From the NCBI GenBank assembly GCA_964520495.1, contig CAZFMZ010000008.1, positions 1-20,159 of the forward strand: a stretch of 20,159 bases of DNA. The letters run 5' to 3'. Positions 5,391-12,466 of this stretch are shown here, piece by piece (position 1 is the stretch's first letter; each line of letters begins with the position of its first letter). A program made the translations under genes and the position numbers. Below the pieces are notes generated by a model, which was given only the letters and a program-made list of their open reading frames with translations, searched no databases and was not told the origin of the DNA. Source of the stretch: UBA1020 sp964520495. GTDB lineage: Bacteria; Patescibacteriota; Saccharimonadia; Saccharimonadales; Saccharimonadaceae.

Positions 5391-6542
5391 TCAGTTGGTC
5401 GGATCGCAGTCCGCGCCATCGGTGTCGCCGGAATAGTCATCCTCATCATTAGTGACGAAGAAGTCTTTACACAAGCTCCCGCGCAGGCTCAGCGCTGCGT
5501 CGGGGAACTGCAAAGCGCTACCAGCGCCGGTGACGGACACGCGCGCCTTGACGCGTCGGAACAGGTCGCTGGCTCGTCCGGTCGCATCGACGATTGGCTG
5601 GACGTTGTCGAATAGCACCGGTGAGCCGTTGTTGAGGAGTTCGACTTTGTAGTGCGTATCGTTGTAATACGAGGCCAGCTGCAGATACGCCTCACGGTTC
5701 GGTACGCCCGGGAGTGTCATCACCACTGAGCAAAGGTACTCGGTGGTGGTGAAGTTGGCTTGGCAGCGTGTGTCCACCGGTGCGTTGCGGCTTGTGGTAG
5801 CACGCCGGCGGTCTGAACCAAAGTTGGTCGAAGTGACACCGGCAGGAGTCTCGCTCGGATACAGGAACCGTGTCTTGGCGTTCGGGGTATTCTTGTCGTC
5901 GAAATCAGACAGTCGCAGATTGCCAGCTTCGAATTGGATCAATTGCGCTCGGACGACACTTGGCTGCGTCGCTGGCCAGTTAGTAGCTGGGGTCAGGTCG
6001 CTAGGCGGCACGTCGAACGTCGGCTGTGCGCCAGCCGCTAAGTCGGCGGCCGTGAACCATGACAACCGCACCTGGTTGAATGAACTCTCGCTGCGCAGCG
6101 GCACGACATGGGTGTCGTTATCGGCCATCAGGTCGTCTTCGACCGATTCGGTATCAAGCTGCACCTTCACGCAGCTATAAGCCTGGTTCAGCTCCGTACC
6201 GCCCACCTGGACCTCACCGTCAACGAAGGTGGTGACACCGGCGCCCCCCTGCCCCAGGCTTTCGCATGAGTCGCTGTTCAGCGCAGCCTCGATCGCATCC
6301 TCGCAGCTGGTGCTACCGTCCGCATAGCACTGCTCAAGCCGCACCAGAGCCCGCTTGGCGTCCTCGACACCGGCAAGCGCCGAGTCATACGCACTCTGGG
6401 CCAGGTCGGTATTGGTCGCCTGCTCCTGGTTGCGTAGCATGAGCTGGATGAAGCTGGCGGTTACGACCGTTACCAGCAAGGCCGTGAAGATGACGATAAA
6501 GATTGAGACGGCGCCGTGTTCTCGTGGATTTCGCTGATGCAT
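5391..6542 (-). CDS. PilX/GspK-like minor pilin
   Basis: This 383-residue protein has a short basic leader, a hydrophobic helix (about 11-36) and then an amphipathic helix (LAQSAYDSALAGVEDAKRAL) as in PilX. The processing site would be G10 before AVSIF, which lacks the usual Glu at +5, as in many PilX/GspK proteins. The body has several cysteines (C72, C80, C93, C124, C260, C271, C358, C379) and an acidic tail (DEDDYSGDTDGADCD). By analogy it would cap the pilus tip with the other minor pilins. The ATG at 6542 is preferred over the one two codons upstream (6548), because AAAGGA lies 7 nt before it and only 1 nt before the other. It is the last gene of the locus. Confidence 0.75.
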   Translation of the reverse strand: MHQRNPREHGAVSIFIVIFTALLVTVVTASFIQLMLRNQEQATNTDLAQSAYDSALAGVEDAKRALVRLEQCYADGSTSCEDAIEAALNSDSCESLGQGGAGVTTFVDGEVQVGGTELNQAYSCVKVQLDTESVEDDLMADNDTHVVPLRSESSFNQVRLSWFTAADLAAGAQPTFDVPPSDLTPATNWPATQPSVVRAQLIQFEAGNLRLSDFDDKNTPNAKTRFLYPSETPAGVTSTNFGSDRRRATTSRNAPVDTRCQANFTTTEYLCSVVMTLPGVPNREAYLQLASYYNDTHYKVELLNNGSPVLFDNVQPIVDATGRASDLFRRVKARVSVTGAGSALQFPDAALSLRGSLCKDFFVTNDEDDYSGDTDGADCDPTN

Positions 6543-6553
6543 GTTCATGTCCT

Positions 6554-7225
6554 TTACTTATTGCCTGCTCTTGCCGTGAAGCTGAATTCGTTGACCGCAC
6601 AGTATTCGTCATCCACTCGGCTTTCTGGCAACCGGCAACCATTACCGGCGATCACACCGGCCTCGTTGGTACCAATGACCAGATCAATAAGGTAGATACG
6701 CTGGGAATCGTCGCCCGCCACCGGTTGGTCGCTGATGGAAAACGTATGCAGTGCGATATTGCTGTCTCCGGCTGCCAGCATTTCGGTACGTTGCAGCGGT
6801 ATCGGTGGGTAGGTGCCGGATTGCGGTTGGCAGTAATCGGTGGTGGCGTCGCTGTTAAACTTGACCAACCGAATATCTGTCACCCCGTTCACATCCTTAT
6901 TAAACACCGTGCTGTCATCAAGGTACCCGCCGAAGTTCCAGGCATACACCGTCGTGCCGACACAGAGCCGGCCGCCAGTCGGTGTGACATCATCGTCGTT
7001 GACATAGGTGGTCAGCTGCGGGCTAGCGGTATTGAGCGTTCGTTGGACGTCACTGATGATGGTCCGCCCTGATTCGTTGACCGCCCTCAGCGTCAGCCCT
7101 TTATTGTAAATGGAGCTGATCTGCAGCACCAAGAGGGCGATGGCCAGTAGTAAGATAGCGATGAATGCCATCGACAGCATCAACTCTACCAGCGTGAATC
7201 CTACTGCTTGATTACGACGGGTCAT
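6554..7225 (-). CDS. PilW/GspJ-like minor pilin
   Basis: The 223-residue protein has a class III prepilin signal, MTRRNQAVG, cut before F10. The +5 Glu (E14) begins the hydrophobic stem FTLVELMLSMAFIAILLLAI. The globular part has a C-terminal region with two cysteines (CRLPESRVDDEYC). Size and position between the PilV-like and PilX-like genes match PilW/GspJ in minor-pilin operons. That assignment is positional, since pilin head domains diverge quickly. It overlaps the PilV-like gene by 14 nt, has GAGG 4 nt before the ATG, and ends 11 nt before the PilX-like start. Confidence 0.8.
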   Translation of the reverse strand: MTRRNQAVGFTLVELMLSMAFIAILLLAIALLVLQISSIYNKGLTLRAVNESGRTIISDVQRTLNTASPQLTTYVNDDDVTPTGGRLCVGTTVYAWNFGGYLDDSTVFNKDVNGVTDIRLVKFNSDATTDYCQPQSGTYPPIPLQRTEMLAAGDSNIALHTFSISDQPVAGDDSQRIYLIDLVIGTNEAGVIAGNGCRLPESRVDDEYCAVNEFSFTARAGNK

Positions 7226-7796
7226 ACAACCTCACTAACGTGTCCATCTGCAACGGCCTGCTCAGACCAGCCGCGTACCAGCAGGCCTTGATAGTGAAAT
7301 CGTAAGCATCCGGTGCGGCTCCTCCATTCTCATAGTTACGCTCGATCCATATGCCGTGCGCCTTGAGTCCGCCGTCGTACTCTACTTTGGCGTACGGCGG
7401 AGCGTCGATCGCGTTGATGCTGTTGAACCATTGTCCATCCGCCTTCGTGCCGGTACGGGCATCCATGATGAAACTGGTAGATATGTCATTCACGTTCTCA
7501 GGGCACGCCGAACCGGCCGCATCGCTGTTGAACGGTATGGTGGATTCGGACGGATCGGCGATCTCACTCCACGTACTTGCGTCGGGATTGGATGCGACAG
7601 CATGCGCTTGCTGCGCGGCGCGAAGGGCTTCGGCCTGGGCATCGATCTGGTGTCGCACCTGAGTGATTTCAAGTGCCCGCTGAGCGGCGTTGGTACCCTG
7701 GTTCATGATGACCATCGCACCGACCGCTACCAGGCTGAAGATCGTGACAGCGAGCAGGACTTCGATGATGGTATCACCCCGTTGGCGCTCTAGCAT
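7212..7796 (-). CDS. PilV/GspI-like minor pilin
   Basis: This 194-residue prepilin has the leader MLERQRG and would be processed before D8, with Glu at +5 (E12) in DTIIEVLLAVTIFSLVAVGA. The Asp at mature position +1 is less usual than Phe. A coiled stem (about 30-65) and a small head with two cysteines follow. It overlaps the preceding H-like gene by 7 nt and has CGGAG 7 nt before its ATG, inside that gene. In the PilV/GspI position it would belong to the tip-priming complex. The precise subunit label is inferred from gene order. Confidence 0.78.
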   Translation of the reverse strand: MLERQRGDTIIEVLLAVTIFSLVAVGAMVIMNQGTNAAQRALEITQVRHQIDAQAEALRAAQQAHAVASNPDASTWSEIADPSESTIPFNSDAAGSACPENVNDISTSFIMDARTGTKADGQWFNSINAIDAPPYAKVEYDGGLKAHGIWIERNYENGGAAPDAYDFTIKACWYAAGLSRPLQMDTLVRLYDPS

Positions 7797-8536
7797 ACAT
7801 CAGCTCCGTCATCGATCGTTTCCACGAAGGTCGGCCCTGAGGCTCGCGGGGCGATGACCACGCCCATGCGGCCACCTGCCAGCGGATTGCCAGCATCCAG
7901 GCACATATAGACATTGCTTTGTTCGTTCGGTGGCGCTACCAGGCTCTCGACACTCGGTAGACTGCCATCGTTCGGCGTGCTAACGGTATAGGTATGGACG
8001 ATGCCCGATGATGGCGTACGGATAATCGCGATAGCGAGACTGCGCGGCTCGGTTGAACCGGCGGTGCCAACCACGGTGGCGCCCCAAGGGATAGCAAGCT
8101 CATTCCGGGTCAACAGGAGTGATGTGGGCACCCGCTTTGGGTCGTGCGCTCGAATAGACGCGATATCGCTAACGGCTGACGGATCGGAAGGCTCCTCTCC
8201 CACGATAGCGTAGACGTCGACTCGTTCCCCATTGACCAGATGCAGGTATCGTCCCATCATCACGCAGTCGCTCTGCCCTCTGGCTTCGCCATTGCCGGAT
8301 TCAGTCACCGTGCCACCACTGCAGGCCAGATCGTTACCGCGGCCGTTCTCAACGTTATATACCAGGTTGTATTGTTCTTGCACGAACGCCTGGACGGTCT
8401 TGACGCTGTCTTTATAGCGCTGGGTATTGATCATGGTGGTCCAACCGCCCAGCAGAAGCACCGCCAGCAGCCCTGTTAAAGCGAGGAATAGGGTTACCTC
8501 GATGATCGTAAATCCGCGCTGCGTGTTCATGCCCAT
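7790..8536 (-). CDS. FimT/GspH-like minor pilin
   Basis: The 248-residue prepilin has the leader MGMNTQRG, cut before F9, with Glu at +5 (E13) in FTIIEVTLFLALTGLLAVLL. The head has four cysteines, one of them the C-terminal residue, suggesting disulfides. It is the first of four minor pilins in the order H, I, J, K. A strong promoter overlaps the end of pilD. The ATG at 8536 lies 9 bases after TATAAT, giving a nearly leaderless start; a second in-frame ATG at 8530 is possible. Confidence 0.8.
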   Translation of the reverse strand: MGMNTQRGFTIIEVTLFLALTGLLAVLLLGGWTTMINTQRYKDSVKTVQAFVQEQYNLVYNVENGRGNDLACSGGTVTESGNGEARGQSDCVMMGRYLHLVNGERVDVYAIVGEEPSDPSAVSDIASIRAHDPKRVPTSLLLTRNELAIPWGATVVGTAGSTEPRSLAIAIIRTPSSGIVHTYTVSTPNDGSLPSVESLVAPPNEQSNVYMCLDAGNPLAGGRMGVVIAPRASGPTFVETIDDGADVC

Positions 8537-8545
8537 CTTGCGGTA

Positions 8546-8573
8546 ATTATAGCATAAGCGTCGAGCTTGTCAG
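8546..8573 (-). promoter_or_regulatory. Promoter of the minor-pilin block, overlapping the pilD stop codon
   Basis: On the minus strand CTGACA (8573-8568, five of six matches to consensus), a 16-bp spacer ending in TGC, and consensus TATAAT (8551-8546) form an extended -10 promoter. The TATAAT contains the pilD stop TAA. Transcription should begin near 8539, about 3 nt before the ATG. Confidence 0.75.
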
Positions 8574-9533
8574 CCAGACAGAAGCGGCCTCGAACCAGAG
8601 GAAAAACTGGGCACCGAACAGGAGCGACAGACCAAAGCCGACAATCAGCAGCGGGCCGAACGGCACCTGGGTTTCCCGAGTCACCTTCTTCATCACCAGT
8701 CCAGGTAGCACCAAGAGCGTCCCGATCAGATTCGCGAGGAACAATGCCAAGAATGCTAATTGCCAGTTAGCTAGCAGTAAGCCCAGCGCAACACCAAGCT
8801 TCACATCCCCGAAACCGACCCACCGGCCAGCCGACACGCGCCACAGCACGTAATATAACCCTCCTAGTAGCGCGACGCCGCCAAGCGCCGAAACGGCAGC
8901 GGTCAACACGCTGGAGGCGGTCAGAACGGTATAGCCACCGATGATGGCAGCGACGCCGATCAGTGGGAACACGACCCTGTCGGGCAAGATGAACCACTTC
9001 TGGTCGTACGCGAACAGAATCACCAACATCACGATGACTGCCAACCATAGGCCGAGCAGTGGCCATAGTCCGGTCGGCCCGTACTGCCCTACCCACCAGG
9101 TATAGAACCCGACAAAGGCGGCAGTCGTGCCAATTTCCATCATCGGCTCAAACCAGCCGATGGGACGACGACAATAGCGGCAGCGGCCCTTGGTGCTAAG
9201 CCAACTGACAAGTGGCAAGAGATCATACCACTTCAGTTCGTGGTGGCAGCCCAGGCAGCGTGATCGATCATCTTTCAACGACGTCTGCGTCAACGGCTGC
9301 AACCGCTCAAGCTCTTTCGCGCGTGACGCGTGGGTCGCTTCAAGTTCTGTCAGGTAGGCCTTTTCGTCAGCCGTTAGTTTGCCTGTCTTTTGCGCGGCAC
9401 GCAGTTCTTGTTGTTCGCGTGCTTCATCCGTCAGCTGACGGGCTCGCAGCCGCCATACGGTGGCGCCGGCATACGAACCGAACGTCAGCCCCAGCAGTAC
9501 CATGGCGACGTAGCCTATGTTTATGCTTTCCAT
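8547..9533 (-). CDS. pilD: Prepilin peptidase (leader peptidase PilD) with an unusual insertion
   Basis: This 328-residue polytopic aspartic protease removes prepilin leaders at the cytoplasmic face. The zinc-binding pairs C93/C96 and C118/C121 are present, as is the DLLPLVSWL segment between them. Catalytic aspartates are D177 (FAYDQKWFILPD) and D243 (GFGDVKL). In most PilD proteins the first membrane helix is followed almost directly by the cysteine domain. Here about 55 charged, helix-prone residues (about 33-88, rich in E, K, R, Q) are inserted, probably a short coiled coil. The ATG at 9533 has no good ribosome-binding site, but TATAAT lies 8 bases upstream. A terminator separates it from the major pilin gene. 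Confidence 0.95.
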   Translation of the reverse strand: MESINIGYVAMVLLGLTFGSYAGATVWRLRARQLTDEAREQQELRAAQKTGKLTADEKAYLTELEATHASRAKELERLQPLTQTSLKDDRSRCLGCHHELKWYDLLPLVSWLSTKGRCRYCRRPIGWFEPMMEIGTTAAFVGFYTWWVGQYGPTGLWPLLGLWLAVIVMLVILFAYDQKWFILPDRVVFPLIGVAAIIGGYTVLTASSVLTAAVSALGGVALLGGLYYVLWRVSAGRWVGFGDVKLGVALGLLLANWQLAFLALFLANLIGTLLVLPGLVMKKVTRETQVPFGPLLIVGFGLSLLFGAQFFLWFEAASVWLTSSTLML

Positions 9534-9541
9534 TGCTACTC

Positions 9542-9547
9542 ATTATA
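9542..9547 (-). promoter_or_regulatory. -10 box of pilD, probably leaderless
   Basis: A perfect TATAAT on the minus strand ends 8 bases before the pilD ATG and follows the pilin terminator. No good -35 is visible at 16-18 bp. Confidence 0.5.
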
Positions 9548-9550
9548 CAT

Positions 9551-9580
9551 ACAAATAGCGGCCTGACGAGCAGACCGCTA
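9551..9580 (-). terminator. Intrinsic terminator after the major pilin gene
   Basis: On the minus strand TAGCGGTCTG (9580-9571) pairs with CAGGCCGCTA (9565-9556) around loop CTCGT and is followed by TTTGT. The stem is strong but the T tract short, so partial read-through into pilD is plausible. It lies 21 nt after the pilin stop. Confidence 0.75.
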
Positions 9581-9601
9581 TAGGGAGTGTCTCTGCGAGG
9601 T

Positions 9602-10054
9602 CTAGGCGTCCTGGCAAAAGGCCGTGAAGTTGTTGGCCGAGGTCTCAAGCACCGTGATGACGGCGGCTTGCTTGTTGCTACCACCGACCGCTTCGTTACC
9701 ATCGCACTTCGCACGTCCGTACACGGTCGCGGTATCAAGTGCACCTTCTAGGTCGGATATCGTTCCACCGCCACTAGCCACCCAACCGATGTTTGAGGTA
9801 TCGAGCTGGGACAGCTCATCGATGTAGCTCTCAAGGTCTGCCGCATTGCTTGGCAACCGACCGCTGTTGTTCGTGCGGTAGGTGTTGATGGCTGACGCGA
9901 TGGTGCTGGCGTCGTTCTTACGAGCCGTGTTAGCCTGTCCACGCTGCAGGGCCGGCAGGGCGACGAAGATCATCAGGAAGATAAGTGCCGCGATAGCGAG
10001 TACCAAGACGACCTCGATGATCGTGAATCCTTTATTCTGTGTTCGAACGTTCAT
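9602..10054 (-). CDS. Type IV pilin, probable major subunit
   Basis: The 150-residue prepilin has an 8-residue basic leader plus G9, is cut before F10, and has Glu at +5 (E14) in the stem FTIIEVVLVLAIAALIFLMI. C117 and C147 bracket the C-terminal part like the disulfide-bonded D-region of type IV pilins. Small size, a dedicated promoter, an extended ribosome-binding site and its own terminator point to the abundant fibre subunit. That is an inference; it could be one of several pilins in the genome. A longer frame from a GTG at 10069 exists. The ATG at 10054 is preferred because AGAAAGGTGG, nearly the full anti-Shine-Dalgarno complement, lies upstream of it and overlaps the GTG. Confidence 0.85.
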   Translation of the reverse strand: MNVRTQNKGFTIIEVVLVLAIAALIFLMIFVALPALQRGQANTARKNDASTIASAINTYRTNNSGRLPSNAADLESYIDELSQLDTSNIGWVASGGGTISDLEGALDTATVYGRAKCDGNEAVGGSNKQAAVITVLETSANNFTAFCQDA

Positions 10055-10119
10055 ATATATGTTTCCCACCTTTCTATGAACTTGTTACGACGGGCCCGTT
10101 CTGGGAGCCGCTTACGCTT

Positions 10120-10148
10120 ATCATACTCTTCGGTCGTGAAATTGTCTA
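10120..10148 (-). promoter_or_regulatory. Promoter of the major pilin gene
   Basis: On the minus strand TAGACA (10148-10143), a 17-bp spacer and TATGAT (10125-10120) give a good sigma70 promoter in the pilC-pilin gap. The start near 10113 leaves a leader of about 58 nt that can form GGCTC/GGGCC. This is one of the few genes here with a real 5' leader. Confidence 0.7.
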
Positions 10149-10161
10149 TTACCCTACCGGG

Positions 10162-11373
10162 TTAGATGTTGAGGTTGTTGACCAAGCCGTAAATCGGCAG
10201 CAGGATAGCCGCCACCAATGTGCCCGCGACGGCGGCCAGCACGACCATCAGAATCGGCTCGATCGCGGTTGAGATGGAACGGATCTCTTCGTCCAGCTCG
10301 TCCTCGTATACCTGTGCAGCCTTGCCGAGCATCTCGTCAATCTTACCGGACTGCTCACCGATATTGATCATCTGCGGCACGAACGGCAGAATGTACTCCT
10401 CATTCTTCATCGAAGAAGAAAGGGTTTTTCCACCTTTTACCTTTTCGGCTGAGCGGTCGACGGCGGCGGCGATAACGCTGTTGTTGACTGCCTGACCGGT
10501 GATTCTCAGCATGTCGAGCATCGGTACACCGGTGTTCAGCAAGGTCTGGCCTGTGCGGGCGAAGCGAGCCATGTAGAGTTTTCGGAACATACCACCGAAC
10601 ATCGGCATATTGAGTTTTAACAGGTCCTTGTTCTTGATTCCCTGTTCGGTGCTGAAGTATTGCCTGCCGAAATAGACTATCGCGATCGCCACGAGTATCA
10701 GGACCCAGCCGAAATTGACGACGAAATCAGCGATGCCGACCATGATAAGCGTGATGAACGGCAGTTCCTGGTTCAGGTCGACGTAGAGGTTCTTCACCTG
10801 CGGCACGACGGCCACCAACATGAAGATGACCACGCCCATGATGACCGCCAGCACGATAGCCGGATAGGTCATGGCGCCTTTGATCTTGCTCATCATGGCT
10901 GCATCTTTCTCCTGCTGCGCGGCAATCCGCCGCAGGGCGTCATCAAGCGTACCTGAGGCCTCACCAGCGGTGATAAGTGCGAGAAACACGTTGTTAAAGA
11001 CATGAGGATGTTGGCTGAATGATTCTGACAATGACTTACCGCCTTCGACGCTGGCAACGATATCATCAATGACGCCCTGTAGCTTGGTATTGTTGGTCTG
11101 GTCACGTACGGTGCGCAGACTCTGGGTCAATGGCAGACCGGCACCGATAAGGGTCGACAACTGACGTGTGAATACGACCCGGTCTTTCAGGGTAATGCGG
11201 TTCGTCAGCTTAGCAAGCGGATTACCGTCCTCACTTGCCTCTTTGATGCTGTGCGGCGTGAAGCCCTGACTCAGCAGCAGCTTGGCAGCCGCGTTCTCGC
11301 TATCGGCCTGCACGGTCGCCTTGACGATCTTGCCGCTCGACTGGTCTTTGGCTTCGTAGTTAAACCGCTTCAT
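10162..11373 (-). CDS. pilC: Type IV pilus inner-membrane platform protein PilC
   Basis: The 403-residue protein has the PilC/GspF architecture: an N-terminal soluble segment opening MKRFNYEAKDQSSGK, then two homologous cytoplasmic domains. The repeated family motif occurs in each, ALITAGEASGTLDDAL (132-147) and INIGEQSGKIDEML (336-349). Membrane segments lie at about 170-191, 208-234 and 371-394. PilC transmits the motion of the PilB and PilT ATPases to the pilin fibre. It starts 8 nt after the pilT stop with AGGA 7 nt before the ATG, so it is co-transcribed with pilB and pilT. Confidence 0.97.
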   Translation of the reverse strand: MKRFNYEAKDQSSGKIVKATVQADSENAAAKLLLSQGFTPHSIKEASEDGNPLAKLTNRITLKDRVVFTRQLSTLIGAGLPLTQSLRTVRDQTNNTKLQGVIDDIVASVEGGKSLSESFSQHPHVFNNVFLALITAGEASGTLDDALRRIAAQQEKDAAMMSKIKGAMTYPAIVLAVIMGVVIFMLVAVVPQVKNLYVDLNQELPFITLIMVGIADFVVNFGWVLILVAIAIVYFGRQYFSTEQGIKNKDLLKLNMPMFGGMFRKLYMARFARTGQTLLNTGVPMLDMLRITGQAVNNSVIAAAVDRSAEKVKGGKTLSSSMKNEEYILPFVPQMINIGEQSGKIDEMLGKAAQVYEDELDEEIRSISTAIEPILMVVLAAVAGTLVAAILLPIYGLVNNLNI

Positions 11374-11381
11374 CTACGTTC

Positions 11382-12449
11382 CTAACCCCTCATCAGCCGT
11401 TCGAACTCCGTCAGATCGACGGCGTAGTTACGAGCATCATCGAAGGTGATGGTGCCGCTTTGCACCAGGCTGACCAGGGTGCGGTCCATCGTCTGCATGC
11501 CTTGGTCGGCGCCTGTCTGGATGACAGCGTCGAGCTGATGGCTCTTCCCTTCACGGATGATATTACGCACGGCCGGGTTGGCAATCAACACTTCAGCTGC
11601 CACCACGCGACCGCCGCCGATGGCGGGAACCAGACGCTGTGAACAGATAGCCATGAGGATATTGGAAAGCTGCGCCCTGATCTGTGGCTGCTGGTGCGGC
11701 GGGAAGACATCGATCATACGGTCGATACTCTGGGCTGCGCTGTTGGTGTGCAGCGTCGCGAATACCAGGTGTCCGGTTTCCGCGATGGTAATGGCCGCTG
11801 AAATCGTTTCCAGGTCACGCATCTCACCGATCAGCACCACGTCGGGGTCCTGGCGCAGAGAGGAGCGGAGCGCCGCCGAGAAGCTATAGGTGTCGTAGTG
11901 GACTTCACGTTGGACGATGACTGATTTCTTCGATTTGTGGGTGAACTCAATCGGATCCTCGATAGTAATGATGTGGTGCGAACGTTCGGTGTTGATCTTG
12001 TCGACCAAGGCTGCCAGCGTGGTACTCTTACCGCTTCCGGTCGGGCCAGTCACCAACACCAGGCCACGCGGGTAATCGGCGAAGCCGGAGACGACAGGTG
12101 GCATGCCCAGCTCCATCACGTTCTTGATCTCGTTGGGAATCAGACGCAGGGCGGCTGCTAAGTTGCCGCGTTCATGGAAGGCGTTGACACGGAAACGGCC
12201 CAGGTTACCGAACGCGAAGCTGAAGTCAAACTCCTTGTCCTTGTTCAGAATCTGCTGTTGGTCCTGGTCGAGGATGGCATAGACCAGCTGCTCGACCTCG
12301 GCTTCACCGAGAGCGTTATAGCCGGAAATCGGCGTCAGGCTGCCGTCGACACGCAGCATTGGCGGCAGACCCACCTGTAGGTGCAGGTCGCTGGCACGCT
12401 TCTTGACGACTTCTTCCAGTAGCAGTTCGATTCTTAGTTCTTGATTCAT
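11382..12449 (-). CDS. pilT: Pilus retraction ATPase PilT
   Basis: This 355-residue hexameric ATPase powers pilus retraction. Motifs in order are Walker A GPTGSGKST (135-143, K141), the Asp box IEDPIEF (163-169), Walker B VVLIGEMRD (204-212) and the His box TGHLVFATLHTN (225-236). The PilT-specific C-terminal signature, VRNIIREGK in place of AIRNLIREGK (294-302), distinguishes it from PilB paralogues. The N-terminal PAS-like domain covers about 1-100. Spacing from pilB is 17 nt, with GGTGG before the ATG. Its presence implies that these pili retract, consistent with twitching or pulling on a partner cell. Confidence 0.97.
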   Translation of the reverse strand: MNQELRIELLLEEVVKKRASDLHLQVGLPPMLRVDGSLTPISGYNALGEAEVEQLVYAILDQDQQQILNKDKEFDFSFAFGNLGRFRVNAFHERGNLAAALRLIPNEIKNVMELGMPPVVSGFADYPRGLVLVTGPTGSGKSTTLAALVDKINTERSHHIITIEDPIEFTHKSKKSVIVQREVHYDTYSFSAALRSSLRQDPDVVLIGEMRDLETISAAITIAETGHLVFATLHTNSAAQSIDRMIDVFPPHQQPQIRAQLSNILMAICSQRLVPAIGGGRVVAAEVLIANPAVRNIIREGKSHQLDAVIQTGADQGMQTMDRTLVSLVQSGTITFDDARNYAVDLTEFERLMRG

Positions 12450-12466
12450 TTCATTCCCACCTTTTT

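Noticed and set aside
6503..7072. A 189-codon plus-strand frame opposite the PilW-like gene
   Set aside because: It is a shadow of a clear prepilin gene on the other strand, with no ribosome-binding site or recognisable domain.
10055..10069. A GTG start giving the pilin five extra residues
   Set aside because: The GTG lies inside the ribosome-binding site of the ATG at 10054, and the shorter leader is typical for a class III prepilin.
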